Positions 1-7,821 are shown, numbered from the stretch's first letter. The stretch is DNA of 23,307 nt from CAZJQD01 sp964548165 [NCBI: uncultured bacterium] (GCA_964548165.1 CAZJQD010000045.1:5471-28777), one strand, 5' to 3'. Numbers and translations are program-made. The notes: generated from the sequence alone by a model not told the origin.

Positions 1-1
1 G

Positions 2-949
2 ATCTCGGGCTACCACATCCGCGAGGCGGGATCGACCGCCGTCGAGGAGGTCGGTTTCACGCTCGCCGACGCCATCGCCTACATCGATGCCGCGCGCGCG
101 AAGGGCCTGGACGTCGACGCCTTCGCCGGCCGGCTCTCGTTCTTCTTCAACTGTCACCTCGACTTCCTGGAGGAGGTCGCCAAGTTCCGCGCGGCCCGAC
201 GGCTCTATGCCACGCTCATGAAGGAACGGTTCGGCGCGAAGGATCCCAAGTCCTGGCAGCTTCGGTTTCACACGCAGACGGCCGGTTCGTCCCTGCAGGC
301 CCAGCAGATCGAGGTCAACATCATCCGGACGACGATCGAGGCCCTCGCCGCGGTCTGCGGCGGGACGCAGTCCCTGCACACCAACTCGCGCGACGAGGCC
401 CTGGCGTTGCCGACCGAGGCGTCGGCGCTCATCGCGCTCCGCACCCAGCAGTTGATCGCCAACGAGAGCGGCGTCGCTGACGTCGTCGATCCGCTGGGAG
501 GCTCGTACTACGTCGAGGACCTGACGAACCGCATCGAGGCCGGCGCGCGCGAGCTGATCGCGAAGATCGACGGCATGGGCGGCATGGTCCGCGCCATCGA
601 GGCCGGCTTCCCCCAGCAGTGCATCCAGGACTCGGCCTACCGGTATCAGAAGGCCGTGGAGACCGGGGAGCGCAAGGTCGTCGGCGTCAACTGCTACCAG
701 GTCGAGGAGCCGCCCCCCACCCTCTTCAAGCACAATCCCGCCATCGAGGCCCGGCAGAAGGAACGCCTGTCCGAGACCCGCGCGAAGAGAGATGCCGCCG
801 CCGTGAAGGCCGCGCTCGATCGGGTGGAGGCCGCCGCGCGCGGCTCCGAGAACCTCGTTCCGGTCCTCATCGACGCCGTGAAGACCTACGCCACGGTCGG
901 CGAGATCTGCACCCGTCTCCGGAACGTCTTCGGCGCCTACGAGGGGTAA
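2..949 (+). CDS. Methylmalonyl-CoA mutase large (catalytic) subunit, 5'-truncated
   Basis: The last 315 residues are visible; the start lies outside the window. The frame opens with the family signature [12 protein letters not shown], whose Tyr-His pair corresponds to the active-site Tyr/His of the Propionibacterium enzyme. [11 protein letters not shown] and [20 protein letters not shown], conserved barrel segments, follow. The family uses adenosylcobalamin to interconvert methylmalonyl-CoA and succinyl-CoA. The protein ends at [17 protein letters not shown] with no cobalamin-binding domain. It is therefore the two-subunit type, with a separate small B12-binding subunit that is not downstream here. 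The residues that separate methylmalonyl-, isobutyryl- and hydroxyisobutyryl-CoA mutases lie mostly upstream, so the exact substrate is likely but unproven. The next gene starts 51 bases later behind its own -10 box. Confidence 0.92.
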   Translation: MSGYHIREAGSTAVEEVGFTLADAIAYIDAARAKGLDVDAFAGRLSFFFNCHLDFLEEVAKFRAARRLYATLMKERFGAKDPKSWQLRFHTQTAGSSLQAQQIEVNIIRTTIEALAAVCGGTQSLHTNSRDEALALPTEASALIALRTQQLIANESGVADVVDPLGGSYYVEDLTNRIEAGARELIAKIDGMGGMVRAIEAGFPQQCIQDSAYRYQKAVETGERKVVGVNCYQVEEPPPTLFKHNPAIEARQKERLSETRAKRDAAAVKAALDRVEAAARGSENLVPVLIDAVKTYATVGEICTRLRNVFGAYEG

Positions 950-985
950 CTCGTTTCGCAATCGCGAACCGCGCGCTGTTCCTGC

Positions 986-991
986 TATAAT
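986..991 (+). promoter_or_regulatory. Perfect -10 box (TATAAT) for the M16 operon
   Basis: TATAAT ends nine bases before the ATG at 1001. There is no clear -35 at 16-18 bases spacing. A small inverted repeat (TTCGC-aatc-GCGAA, 955-968) sits where a -35 would be and could be an operator. The expected start of transcription (about 998-1000) almost coincides with the start codon, and no Shine-Dalgarno lies in the nine-base gap. A leaderless or near-leaderless mRNA is therefore suggested. Confidence 0.5.
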
Positions 992-1000
992 CTCCAGCCT

Positions 1001-2275
1001 ATGTCCGCTCCGGAAAGGGAACGCCTGATCGAAACCCTGCCCTCGGGATTGAGGGTTGCCGTCGAGCGCCTTCCTCACGTCCAGTCCGCGGCCTTCACCG
1101 TGCTGGTGCCGCTGGGGAGCGCGCATGATCCGGAGGCGCTGACAGGGCGAGCGGCCCTGCTCTGCGAGATGATGCCACGAGGCGCGGGCGGGCGTGATGC
1201 CCGGGCGTTGACGGAGGCCATGGACTCGCTCGGGATGGAGCGCGATGTCGACCATGGGACCGATCAACTGACGGTCAGCGGCTCGTTGCTGGCCCGCGAT
1301 CTTGATGCCGGCTTGGAACTTGCCAGGGATATCGTCCTCGATCCCATGCTCGCCTCCGACGAGCTGGAGGCGGCGCGGGAAGGGTGCCTACTCGAACTGG
1401 CCGGCATCGAGGACAACCCGTCCGAGAAACTCTTCGTTGAACTTCGTCGACGCTACTTTCCGCATCCCTGGGGTCAGCCCCTGAAGGGGGACCCCGAGGG
1501 CCTGGCCGCGCTCACGCTCGATGACCTTAAATCGACCGCGGCGCGGTTTCCGGTGGACGGCGCGATCGTGGCGGTGGCGGGGAGAGTGGAGCCCGCGCAG
1601 GTCCGCGATCGCGTGGCCGCTCTCTTTGAACGCTGGCACCGCGTCGATCCCCTGGCCGAGCCGATCTCGACGACGGCCGAGCCGCTTCCCGCTCACGTCG
1701 CCAGGGACTCCGGCGCGCAGGTCCAGATCGGCCTCGCGTGGCCCGGCACACCGCTCGATCATCCCGACTACCCCAAGGCCGCGCTCGTCTCGACCATCCT
1801 CTCCGGCGGCATGAGCGGGAGGCTCTTCGTGGAGGTCCGGGAGAAGCGCGGACTCGTGTATTCCGTGCATGCGTGGCACGTGACCCGTCGGGGGCGCGGC
1901 GATTATTTTGTCTACGCGGGAACGACGCCCGATCGCGCGAGGGAGTGCCTGGACGTCCTGCGGGGCGAGCTCGAGGGGTTGAAGAACGGCGTGACGGCGG
2001 AGGAACTCGCGAAGGCCAAGACGCAGGCGCGGAGCAGTTTCGTGATGCGGTTCGAGTCGACGCATGCGCGCGCCGATGCGATGGCCGGTCAGCTCCACGA
2101 GATTGGCCGGGTGCGTTCTCCCGAGGAGGTCCTCGGGGCGCTGGCGGCGGTGGAGGCCGACGAGCTGAACGCGTGGCTGAAGACCTTCTCGCTCGAGGGA
2201 CTCTGCACCCTGACGCTCGGCCCGTCCTGGCCGGGGCTTGAGGAGTCGGGCGCGACGGCGGAGGTAAAGTCATGA
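1001..2275 (+). CDS. M16 peptidase-family protein lacking the zinc motif (partner subunit)
   Basis: A 424-residue M16 (pitrilysin/processing peptidase) fold protein of two tandem halves. Where active members carry HxxEH, this one reads RAALLCEMMPRGAG (residues 50-63), so it cannot bind catalytic zinc. It does keep the C-terminal substrate-binding Arg/Tyr signature SGRLFVEVREKRGLVYSV (about 272-289; Arg283, Tyr287). In bacterial heterodimeric M16 proteases one chain supplies zinc and the other the Arg/Tyr pair. The next gene is exactly the complementary chain and overlaps this one by ATGA, so co-translation as a dimer is likely. No signal peptide is evident, suggesting a cytoplasmic product. 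The ATG lies just after a TATAAT box with no Shine-Dalgarno. Substrate unknown. Confidence 0.88.
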   Translation: MSAPERERLIETLPSGLRVAVERLPHVQSAAFTVLVPLGSAHDPEALTGRAALLCEMMPRGAGGRDARALTEAMDSLGMERDVDHGTDQLTVSGSLLARDLDAGLELARDIVLDPMLASDELEAAREGCLLELAGIEDNPSEKLFVELRRRYFPHPWGQPLKGDPEGLAALTLDDLKSTAARFPVDGAIVAVAGRVEPAQVRDRVAALFERWHRVDPLAEPISTTAEPLPAHVARDSGAQVQIGLAWPGTPLDHPDYPKAALVSTILSGGMSGRLFVEVREKRGLVYSVHAWHVTRRGRGDYFVYAGTTPDRARECLDVLRGELEGLKNGVTAEELAKAKTQARSSFVMRFESTHARADAMAGQLHEIGRVRSPEEVLGALAAVEADELNAWLKTFSLEGLCTLTLGPSWPGLEESGATAEVKS

Positions 2276-3507
2276 CCACGATCTTTCGCGAGCATCGGAC
2301 GCCGGCGGGCCTCAGGGTTCTCATCGAGTCCAACACGGATGCCTTGAGCGCGGCGGCGGGATTCTTCGTCGCGACGGGTTCGCGGCACGAGACGCCGGAC
2401 GTGGAGGGCGTCTCGCATTTCCTGGAGCACATGTGTTTCAAGGCCACGAAGAAGCGCGATGCGCTCTCGGTCTCGCGTGTCCTCGATGAGCTGGGTTCGC
2501 GCGCCAACGCCTACACCTCCTGGGATCGCACCGTGTATTACGCGCAGGTCTTGCCCGAGCACCTGAAATCCGTGATCGAACTTCTCGCGGAGATGATCGA
2601 TCCCGCGCTCTCGGACGAGGATTTCACGACGGAGAAGAACGTGATCCTCGAGGAGATCGAGATGTACAACGATCGCCCCGAGTTCCTGCTCTTCGAGGCG
2701 CTCATGGCGGAGCGGTTCCAGGGGCATGCGCTGGCCGGCCGCATCCTCGGGACGCGCGACTCCATCACGGCCCTGACGGCGCCGGCGATGCGCGCCTACC
2801 ATGCGGCTCGATACCGGTCTGCCAACCTCGTCCTGGCGGTCGCGGGTCGCTGCGACGCCGACGAGGTCTGCAGGTGGGCGGACGCCTTGCCGGCGATCGG
2901 AGTGGCCGGCGACGTCGCCCCGGGCTCGGCGCCGGTTGTCCGTCGCGGCGACGCGCGCGTGCACCGCGCCCAGGATCAGCTCCGGCATGCCGTGCTCGCC
3001 TGGCCGGGACCCGCATGGAACGACCTGCGCGCCTGTTACGCCGCCAGCATCCTTGGCATCCTCTTCGGGGACAACGAGGGGTCGCGGCTCAGCTGGGCGC
3101 TGACGCACCCGGGGGTCGCGGAGTCGGCGGGCGCGGGCATCATGCCGTTCCAGGATACGGGCATGTTCTACGTCAACTGGTCGGCCGTGCCCGCGCAGGC
3201 GGCTCGCGTCGAGTCGATCCTGGCGACGGAGCTGGAGCTCCTGAAGTCGAATCCTCCGGGTGACAAGGAGGTCGAGCGGGCGCGCACCAAGTTCACGGCC
3301 CGCACGATCCTGGGCGCGGAGTCGGCGATGAGCCGCATGCGGGGGCTCGGGACCGAAGCGCTCCAGGGGCTCCCATACATGGCCCTCGACGAGGAACTGG
3401 CGCTCCTGCTCTCGATCACGCCCGACGAGGTGCGCGCGCAGGCCGCGCTCCTCGGTGAGCCGGACAATCGGGCCGTGATTGGCCCGCTGGAGGAAGAACT
3501 GGAGTGA
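2272..3507 (+). CDS. M16 zinc metallopeptidase (catalytic subunit)
   Basis: A 411-residue M16 peptidase. The inverted zinc motif HFLEH is at residues 49-53, within GVSHFLEHMCFKAT. The downstream acidic ligand lies in VILEEIEMYNDRP (about 124-136), the usual distance away. The C-terminal half lacks a clean copy of the Arg/Tyr substrate signature (LFGDNEGSRLSWALTHPG instead), complementing the preceding gene, which has that signature but no zinc site. The ATG overlaps the upstream stop (ATGA) with GGAGG just before it. Family members degrade or trim peptides; some act in RiPP or signal-peptide processing. Nothing nearby identifies a peptide substrate, and no precursor peptide gene was seen. Probably cytoplasmic. 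Confidence 0.92.
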   Translation: MTTIFREHRTPAGLRVLIESNTDALSAAAGFFVATGSRHETPDVEGVSHFLEHMCFKATKKRDALSVSRVLDELGSRANAYTSWDRTVYYAQVLPEHLKSVIELLAEMIDPALSDEDFTTEKNVILEEIEMYNDRPEFLLFEALMAERFQGHALAGRILGTRDSITALTAPAMRAYHAARYRSANLVLAVAGRCDADEVCRWADALPAIGVAGDVAPGSAPVVRRGDARVHRAQDQLRHAVLAWPGPAWNDLRACYAASILGILFGDNEGSRLSWALTHPGVAESAGAGIMPFQDTGMFYVNWSAVPAQAARVESILATELELLKSNPPGDKEVERARTKFTARTILGAESAMSRMRGLGTEALQGLPYMALDEELALLLSITPDEVRAQAALLGEPDNRAVIGPLEEELE

Positions 3508-4457
3508 GCATCGCGTGGGAGTCGCTCTCGCGGCTGGGCGTCGGAACCTACCTCGGCCGTGCGAACGAGACGGACGATGATGGTTATGTCGCGACGCTGA
3601 CGGAGGCCGCCAGGCGCGGCATCAATGTTTTCGACACGGCGATCAATTATCGCGACCAGATGTCCGAGCGCATGATAGCGCGGGTTCTCCTGGCCTTGAA
3701 GACCCAAGGCATCGCCCGCGAAAGCTTGTTCATCTCTACGAAGGGCGGCTACATCCCCGGCGACGCACGGGCGAAGGCGACGATGCAGGACCTCTTGAAG
3801 GAGGGCCTCATCCGGCGCGGCGTGATGAAGGCCGACGAGATTGTCAGCGACTGCCACTGCATCTCGCCGGGCTACGTGAAGCACCAGGTGGATCAATCGC
3901 TCAGGAACATGGCGATCCCGAGGATCGATCTCTACTACATCCACAACCCCGAGGAGCAGGCAGGGGAGACGGACGCGGCCACGTTCGCGGCGCGGATGCG
4001 AGCGGCGTTTGTTGTGCTGGAGGAGTGCGTGGCCGCGGGCAAGATCGGCGCGTACGGCGTGGCGACCTGGGACGGGCTCCGGAATGCCGCCGATGATCCG
4101 CGCCACCTCGACCTGGAGGCGCTCCTCGGGTTGGCGCGTGACGTCGCCGGCGACGCCCACCACTTCCGCGCCATCCAGGCCCCGTTCAACGTGCGCATGC
4201 CGGAACTGCGCGATGGAACCGGACAGGGCGGCCGCAGCGCGCTGGCCGTCGCCGTGGAACGAGGCCTGAAGATCTTCGCCTCCGGCACACTCGCGCAGGG
4301 GAAGCTTGCTGTGGCGAGCGCGATGGACGTCGGCTCCGGCACACCGGCTCAGGCCGCGATCCGGTTCGTGCTGACCACCGAGGGCATCACGACCGCGCTG
4401 GTGGGGATGAAGTCGGTCGCGCACCTCGAAGAGAACCTGGCCGCGCTGGCCGGGTGA
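3504..4457 (+). CDS. Aldo/keto reductase
   Basis: A 317-residue NAD(P)H-dependent aldo/keto reductase (TIM barrel). The catalytic tetrad can be read off: Asp44 (FDTA), Tyr49 (NYRDQMSE), Lys80 (STKGGY) and His147 (LYYIHNPEEQ). About 67 residues separate Lys and His, longer than the usual 35 or so, so there is an extra loop (about 84-115) over the active site. The C-terminus has SGTLAQGK and TTALVGMKSVAHLEENLAAL, matching the family's cofactor-binding end. The GTG start overlaps the M16 stop (GTGA), with AGGAAG upstream, so it is translationally coupled. The substrate is not predictable. The next gene, a VOC enzyme, starts one base after this stop, so the two may act on the same small molecule. 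Confidence 0.9.
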   Translation: MSIAWESLSRLGVGTYLGRANETDDDGYVATLTEAARRGINVFDTAINYRDQMSERMIARVLLALKTQGIARESLFISTKGGYIPGDARAKATMQDLLKEGLIRRGVMKADEIVSDCHCISPGYVKHQVDQSLRNMAIPRIDLYYIHNPEEQAGETDAATFAARMRAAFVVLEECVAAGKIGAYGVATWDGLRNAADDPRHLDLEALLGLARDVAGDAHHFRAIQAPFNVRMPELRDGTGQGGRSALAVAVERGLKIFASGTLAQGKLAVASAMDVGSGTPAQAAIRFVLTTEGITTALVGMKSVAHLEENLAALAG

Positions 4458-4458
4458 C

Positions 4459-4971
4459 GTGAGTCGCGAGTCGAAGCGAGGCCCCGATAAGGAACTCTCG
4501 CGCCCGGTGGCGCCGGGAACGCGCATCGGTCACGTTCACCTCAAGGTTGCCGACCTGCAGCGAGCATTGGATTTCTACTGCGGCGTACTCGGCTTCGAGC
4601 TGACACAGCGCTACGGCACGCAGGCCGCGTTCATCTCCGCGGGTGGCTATCATCACCACATCGGTCTGAACACCTGGGAGAGCGCCGGCGGTTCGCCGCC
4701 GCCCGCGGGAACGACGGGTCTCTACCACGTGGCGATCCTCTATCCGACGCGCGCTGACCTGGCCGACGCCCTGCGCCGCTTGAATGCCGCCGGGATTCCC
4801 CTGGATGGCGCCAGCGATCACGGCGTGAGCGAAGCGCTGTATCTGCGTGATCCCGACGAGAACGGCGTGGAGTTGTATTGGGACCGTCCGCAGGAAGCGT
4901 GGCCGCGGACGCCCGATGGCGGCATCGCCATGTTTACGCGCCGTCTCGACCTTGAGAACCTCCTGGCGTAG
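4459..4971 (+). CDS. VOC-family metalloenzyme (glyoxalase/extradiol dioxygenase-like)
   Basis: A 170-residue vicinal oxygen chelate protein with two beta-alpha-beta modules. Candidate metal ligands are His27 (GHVHLKV), His90 (LYHVAIL) and Glu138 (GVELYWDRP), the 2-His-1-Glu set of CatE-like extradiol dioxygenases. The ends TRIGHVHLKVADLQRALDFY and DPDENGVELYWDRP are typical of that group. GGYHHHIGLNTW (62-73) matches the first-module strand often seen in these proteins. The GTG start is one base after the aldo/keto reductase stop. An in-frame GTG-rich start leaves an unconserved 20-residue leader, so translation might begin slightly later. The reaction (ring cleavage, isomerisation or glyoxalase) cannot be fixed from sequence. 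Confidence 0.85.
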   Translation: MSRESKRGPDKELSRPVAPGTRIGHVHLKVADLQRALDFYCGVLGFELTQRYGTQAAFISAGGYHHHIGLNTWESAGGSPPPAGTTGLYHVAILYPTRADLADALRRLNAAGIPLDGASDHGVSEALYLRDPDENGVELYWDRPQEAWPRTPDGGIAMFTRRLDLENLLA

Positions 4972-5050
4972 TGAGGTTGATTCATGAAGCGGCATCTACC
5001 TGTTGCATTCATAGGTTCGACCGAAGGTCCTTTCCTGGCGATTTTAGGCC

Positions 5051-5066
5051 GGAGGTCGACTCTATG
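5051..5066 (+). promoter_or_regulatory. Shine-Dalgarno and ATG upstream of the RluA-family frame
   Basis: GGAGG (5051-5055) lies eight bases before an ATG (5064). From that ATG only MKPVLTRDFKF is read before a TGA at 5097. This is the only convincing initiation site near the pseudouridine synthase, but it is in a different frame from it. See the gene entry for the one-base explanation. Confidence 0.6.
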
Positions 5067-5986
5067 AAGCCAGTGCTCACTCGGGACTTCAAATTCTGAA
5101 CAGCGGCTACCAATACCGGGAGACGCTTGGCGTCGAGGCTGACGGCAGGACTGTAGTCGAGTGGTTCACGAAGCGACACCGCCACTCGACCGAGTCCGCC
5201 TGGCGCGACCGGATCGTGGCGGGCGAAGTGCTCCTCGATGCGCAGACCGTGGCCGCAGACGAGCCAGTGCGAAAAGGACAGTGCCTGACTTGGCGACGTC
5301 CGCCCTGGGAGGAACCATCGGTTCCCCTCGGCTTCGCGATCCTCTTTCGCGACGAGCACCTATTGGCGGTCGCCAAGCCGCGCGGCCTGCCCAGCGTCCC
5401 GAACGGAGGCTTCCTCGAGAACACGTTGTTGAACCGCGTGCGTCGTCATTATCCGGAGGCCGTCCCGATGCACCGGCTTGGTCGCGGAACCTCCGGCCTG
5501 CTTCTCTTCGCCCGCACTCAGGCCGCGCGACGCGCGGTCGCGGCTCAGTGGCGGACGGGTGGAGTGCGTAAGGAATACCGCGCGCTCGTGACCGGCGTCC
5601 CGCGCGAAACGCGCTTCACGATCGACGTGCCGATCGGAATCGTATCGCACCCGCGACTCGGAACCGTTCACGCCGCTGCGCCCGACGGCCGACCCTCAAT
5701 ATCTCACGTAGAAGTGCTCGGTTCGGACGGTACCCAGTCCCTGGTGTCGGTCCGGATTCCCACCGGCCGCCCGCACCAGATCCGCATCCACCTGGCCGCC
5801 GCCGGACATCCGCTCGTTGGAGATCCGCTCTACGTCTTGGGCGGCGTTCCGGGACCAACTCCCGGCTTGCCCGGCGAAGGCGGCTACCGCTTGCACTCGT
5901 TTCGCCTAGGTTTGACGCACCCAGCGACGGGCGCAGCTCTTACCCTTGAGTGTCCTCCGCCACGATGGGGTCAGCCACCACAATAG
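5064..5986 (+). CDS. RluA-family pseudouridine synthase with apparent frameshift near its start
   Basis: The main frame runs to 5986 and contains AVAKPRGLPSVPNGG, HRLGRGTSGLLLFAR, RKEYRALV and PTGRPHQIRIHLAAAGHPLVGDPLY, all RluA-family blocks. The homologous sequence continues upstream of the first GTG (5216): an S4-like region (NSGYQYRETLGVEADGR ... WRDRIVAGEVLLD) is in frame back to about 5093 with no ATG, GTG or TTG. Reading from the SD-led ATG at 5064 gives MKPVLTRDFK; shifting by -1 after AAA (5091-5093) joins it to ILNSGYQYRE, as in relatives I recall. One missing A would explain this. Alternatives are a CTG start (5096) or a real slip. The catalytic Asp of HRLD is Gly here (HRLG), so activity is uncertain. 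RNA target unknown. Confidence 0.8.
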
Positions 5987-6104
5987 GGTCAGCTTAGAAG
6001 TCTCGCAGTTTCAAAGTGCTGTCTGAGGGGGCTTTCTTAGGTCCTCAATGCGCAGGGGGTTATCCGTTGTCTCTGGGAAACTGCTGAACGGCGAGCCTGG
6101 CCCC
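5985..6104. repeat. 120-bp interspersed repeat, copy A
   Basis: A direct repeat partner of 7822-7941. The right 47 bases match copy B with about three differences; the left part is more diverged (shared TTCAAAG, GTCTGAG). The ends look inverted: AGGGTCAGCTTAG on the left and GAGCCTGGCCCC on the right, resembling a small non-autonomous element. A further GGGGTCAGCC lies just outside, at about 5967-5976. The copy overlaps the stop of the pseudouridine synthase gene and supplies about the last 30 codons of the membrane protein gene on the other strand. Confidence 0.75.
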
Positions 6105-6505
6105 GACTTTTCGCGCCGAACGAACGCGACTACTCGGACCATGAGTCGCAGAACGTGCACGCTGGAAAGGACACCGAAGAGGACGATGAAGACCCAGGCG
6201 AACATGGTCAGCGAGAGGTAATTCACGACGGCGAGTTTCACGGCGCCGCCCGGGGCGGCTGCATCCGCGGTCAGGGTCATCGGCATCGTGCCCCCCAGGG
6301 CCACCAGCCAGCCGATGAGCGCGCCGATGAGTCCCATGCCCACGATGATGCCGACGGCCATGACGATCTGCCGCGCGACCACGCGCCGGCGAAACGGGTT
6401 GCTTCGGCCCCGAAACCGATCCAGCGCTTCCTGGAACGGCATCCAGAGACCAAGGAGGAGATAGAAGAGACCTCCGATTCCCGTGCCCGGCAGGCCGGTG
6501 ATCAT
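6011..6505 (-). CDS. Small membrane protein, 3 predicted TM segments
   Basis: A 164-residue protein of no family I recognise. Three hydrophobic stretches are visible at about 6-24, 46-71 and 93-128, with an Arg-rich loop (RFRGRSNPFRRRVVARQ, 30-46) between the first two. The region before the first helix begins LPGTGIGG. Residues from about 134 onward (SGPGSPFSSFPETTDNP to the end) are encoded by the interspersed repeat, so the original protein probably stopped earlier and this tail is acquired. The ATG follows the glycosyltransferase stop by one base (TAG-C-ATG), so the two are co-transcribed and probably coupled. It may be a membrane partner of that glycosyltransferase, by position only. Confidence 0.75.
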   Translation of the reverse strand: MITGLPGTGIGGLFYLLLGLWMPFQEALDRFRGRSNPFRRRVVARQIVMAVGIIVGMGLIGALIGWLVALGGTMPMTLTADAAAPGGAVKLAVVNYLSLTMFAWVFIVLFGVLSSVHVLRLMVRVVAFVRREKSGPGSPFSSFPETTDNPLRIEDLRKPPQTAL

Positions 6506-6506
6506 G

Positions 6507-7538
6507 CTAGTGCCCCTTCTCGTAGGTCAGCATCTTGTTACCGAGGACGAACTCGCTGATCACGGCTTCGACGAGGAAGAAGGCGTTGACCATTCTCAGG
6601 ATGAAGAACGAGGGAATGCTCGCGATAGCTCTCCCGACCTCGCGCCGCTCCCTTGCTTCGCGGATGATCGAGACCAGGACGGCTGGAAGATCGATGATGT
6701 AGCCAACGAGAAGGAGGGGCATGGCCAGCAGGATCGCGAGCACCGGGAGGAGAAAGAGGTAGGCGATGGACGCGACCACGGCGTCCCAGAACGCCACCGC
6801 GATGAAGGCGCGCAGGCGCGGGATCTCGATGATGTCTTTCCCGTGCAGCCGGACGTTCTGGACAAAGCCGTGCGACCAGCGGCGGAGTTGTTTACGCATG
6901 AAGTTGAAATCGTGAGGCTCGATCGGATAGCAGATCGCGTCGGCCATGAAGCGAACGCTGTAACCCTGCTTGTAGAAACTCCACGTCAGGTCCATGTCCT
7001 CCGCGAGCGTTCGCGTTGACCAGCCGCCGTTGGCTCGCAGGATCGACGTCTGGTACACGGAGAAGCATCCCGAGGAGATGAGCGGCTTGCCGTAGTAGTC
7101 CTGGATCGGCTTGTACCAGCTGAAGGCCATCAGGTATTCCACGTATCGACCGCGTTCCCACACGGTGTTGACGAAGCGCGGCAGGACGAACCCGCAGGCG
7201 GCGGCGACCTTCGGGTCCGTGAAGGCGACCAGGAGCTTTTGGAGGCCATCGGGCGCGAGGATGGTGTCCGCGTCGACGGCCATGGTGAAACGGGTCTGCA
7301 CGAGCTCGAGCGCGAAGTTCTGAGCACCGGCCTTGGAGCCGGTGTTGTGGGGCGGGCGCACGACCGTGGCGCCGCAGGCGCGTGCGGCATCGCCCGTGCC
7401 GTCGGAGGAGCAGTCGTCGATGACGATGATCCGGGCGGGCGGTGATGACTGATCCTGGAGGCTCCGGATCGTGTCCGCGATGCTGTCGCGCTCATTGAAC
7501 GCGGGAATAATTACGGTGACGTCGACCGGTTCTGCCAT
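6507..7538 (-). CDS. GT2 glycosyltransferase, processive membrane type
   Basis: A 343-residue family 2 glycosyltransferase with the full motif set of processive synthases (PgaC/hyaluronan/cellulose synthase-like): VIIPAFNE (9-16), IDDCSSDGT (40-48), Asp89-Ala-Asp91 (UDP-sugar/metal), Glu180-Asp181 (general base region) and QLRRW (217-221). The C-terminus has hydrophobic stretches at about 245-290 and 306-332. It would use a nucleotide sugar at the inner face of the membrane to build or export a glycan. The open frame extends 70 codons further upstream, but that part overlaps the DUF3309 gene antiparallel in sense and has no family character. The ATG at 7538, giving MAEPVDVTVIIPAFNE, is chosen. 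Lies between DUF3309 and a small membrane protein, bracketed by repeats. Confidence 0.88.
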   Translation of the reverse strand: MAEPVDVTVIIPAFNERDSIADTIRSLQDQSSPPARIIVIDDCSSDGTGDAARACGATVVRPPHNTGSKAGAQNFALELVQTRFTMAVDADTILAPDGLQKLLVAFTDPKVAAACGFVLPRFVNTVWERGRYVEYLMAFSWYKPIQDYYGKPLISSGCFSVYQTSILRANGGWSTRTLAEDMDLTWSFYKQGYSVRFMADAICYPIEPHDFNFMRKQLRRWSHGFVQNVRLHGKDIIEIPRLRAFIAVAFWDAVVASIAYLFLLPVLAILLAMPLLLVGYIIDLPAVLVSIIREARERREVGRAIASIPSFFILRMVNAFFLVEAVISEFVLGNKMLTYEKGH

Positions 7539-7546
7539 GTGCGTTA

Positions 7547-7702
7547 TTAGATGCGACCCATGAGCAGTAGGATCAGCACGATCATCATGATCGTCCCCAC
7601 GCCTCCGCTGGGGTAGTAGCCCCACGATCTGCTGTGAGGCCACGTGGGAAGAGCTCCCACGAGAGCAAGAACCAGTACGACCAGGACAATAGTGCTGACC
7701 AT
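7547..7702 (-). CDS. DUF3309 small membrane protein
   Basis: A 51-residue gene, easily missed. It reads MVSTIVLVVLVLALVGALPT, then WPHSRSWGYYPSGGVG, then a second hydrophobic helix ending LILLLMGRI. The LPTWPHSRSWGYxPSGG centre is the hallmark of DUF3309 proteins (about 50 residues, two TM helices). AAAGGG lies six bases upstream of the ATG, a good ribosome binding site, and two stop codons in a row (TAATAA) end it eight bases before the glycosyltransferase ATG. It therefore opens a three-gene operon. The family's function is unknown. Confidence 0.9.
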   Translation of the reverse strand: MVSTIVLVVLVLALVGALPTWPHSRSWGYYPSGGVGTIMMIVLILLLMGRI

Positions 7703-7753
7703 GATGTTCCCTTTCTGTTACGGCAGATCGACGCAGGCTAAGACCCACCTGCC

Positions 7754-7768
7754 CAATGCGTCATTGTA
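7754..7768 (-). promoter_or_regulatory. Possible -10 box and overlapping inverted repeat upstream of DUF3309
   Basis: On the minus strand TACAAT (7768-7763) lies about 60 bases before the DUF3309 ATG. A short inverted repeat, CAATG-cgt-CATTG (7754-7766), overlaps it. No good -35 is visible, so this is a weak call. Confidence 0.25.
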
Positions 7769-7821
7769 AAGGTAAGCGGGGATGCTTCCTGATCGCTATA
7801 AGGTGAAATGCCCACCAGAAT

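Noticed and set aside
1001-3507. M16 pair as maturation proteases of a RiPP cluster
   Set aside because: No precursor peptide was seen near them, and the radical SAM genes are over 4 kb away beyond unrelated genes.
5011-5030. GGTTCGACC resembling the T-arm of a tRNA
   Set aside because: No acceptor, D-arm or anticodon arm can be built around it.
7539-7748. 70-codon N-terminal extension of the GT2 glycosyltransferase
   Set aside because: The stretch is the DUF3309 gene read in another frame and looks random; the GT2 fold begins at the ATG at 7538.
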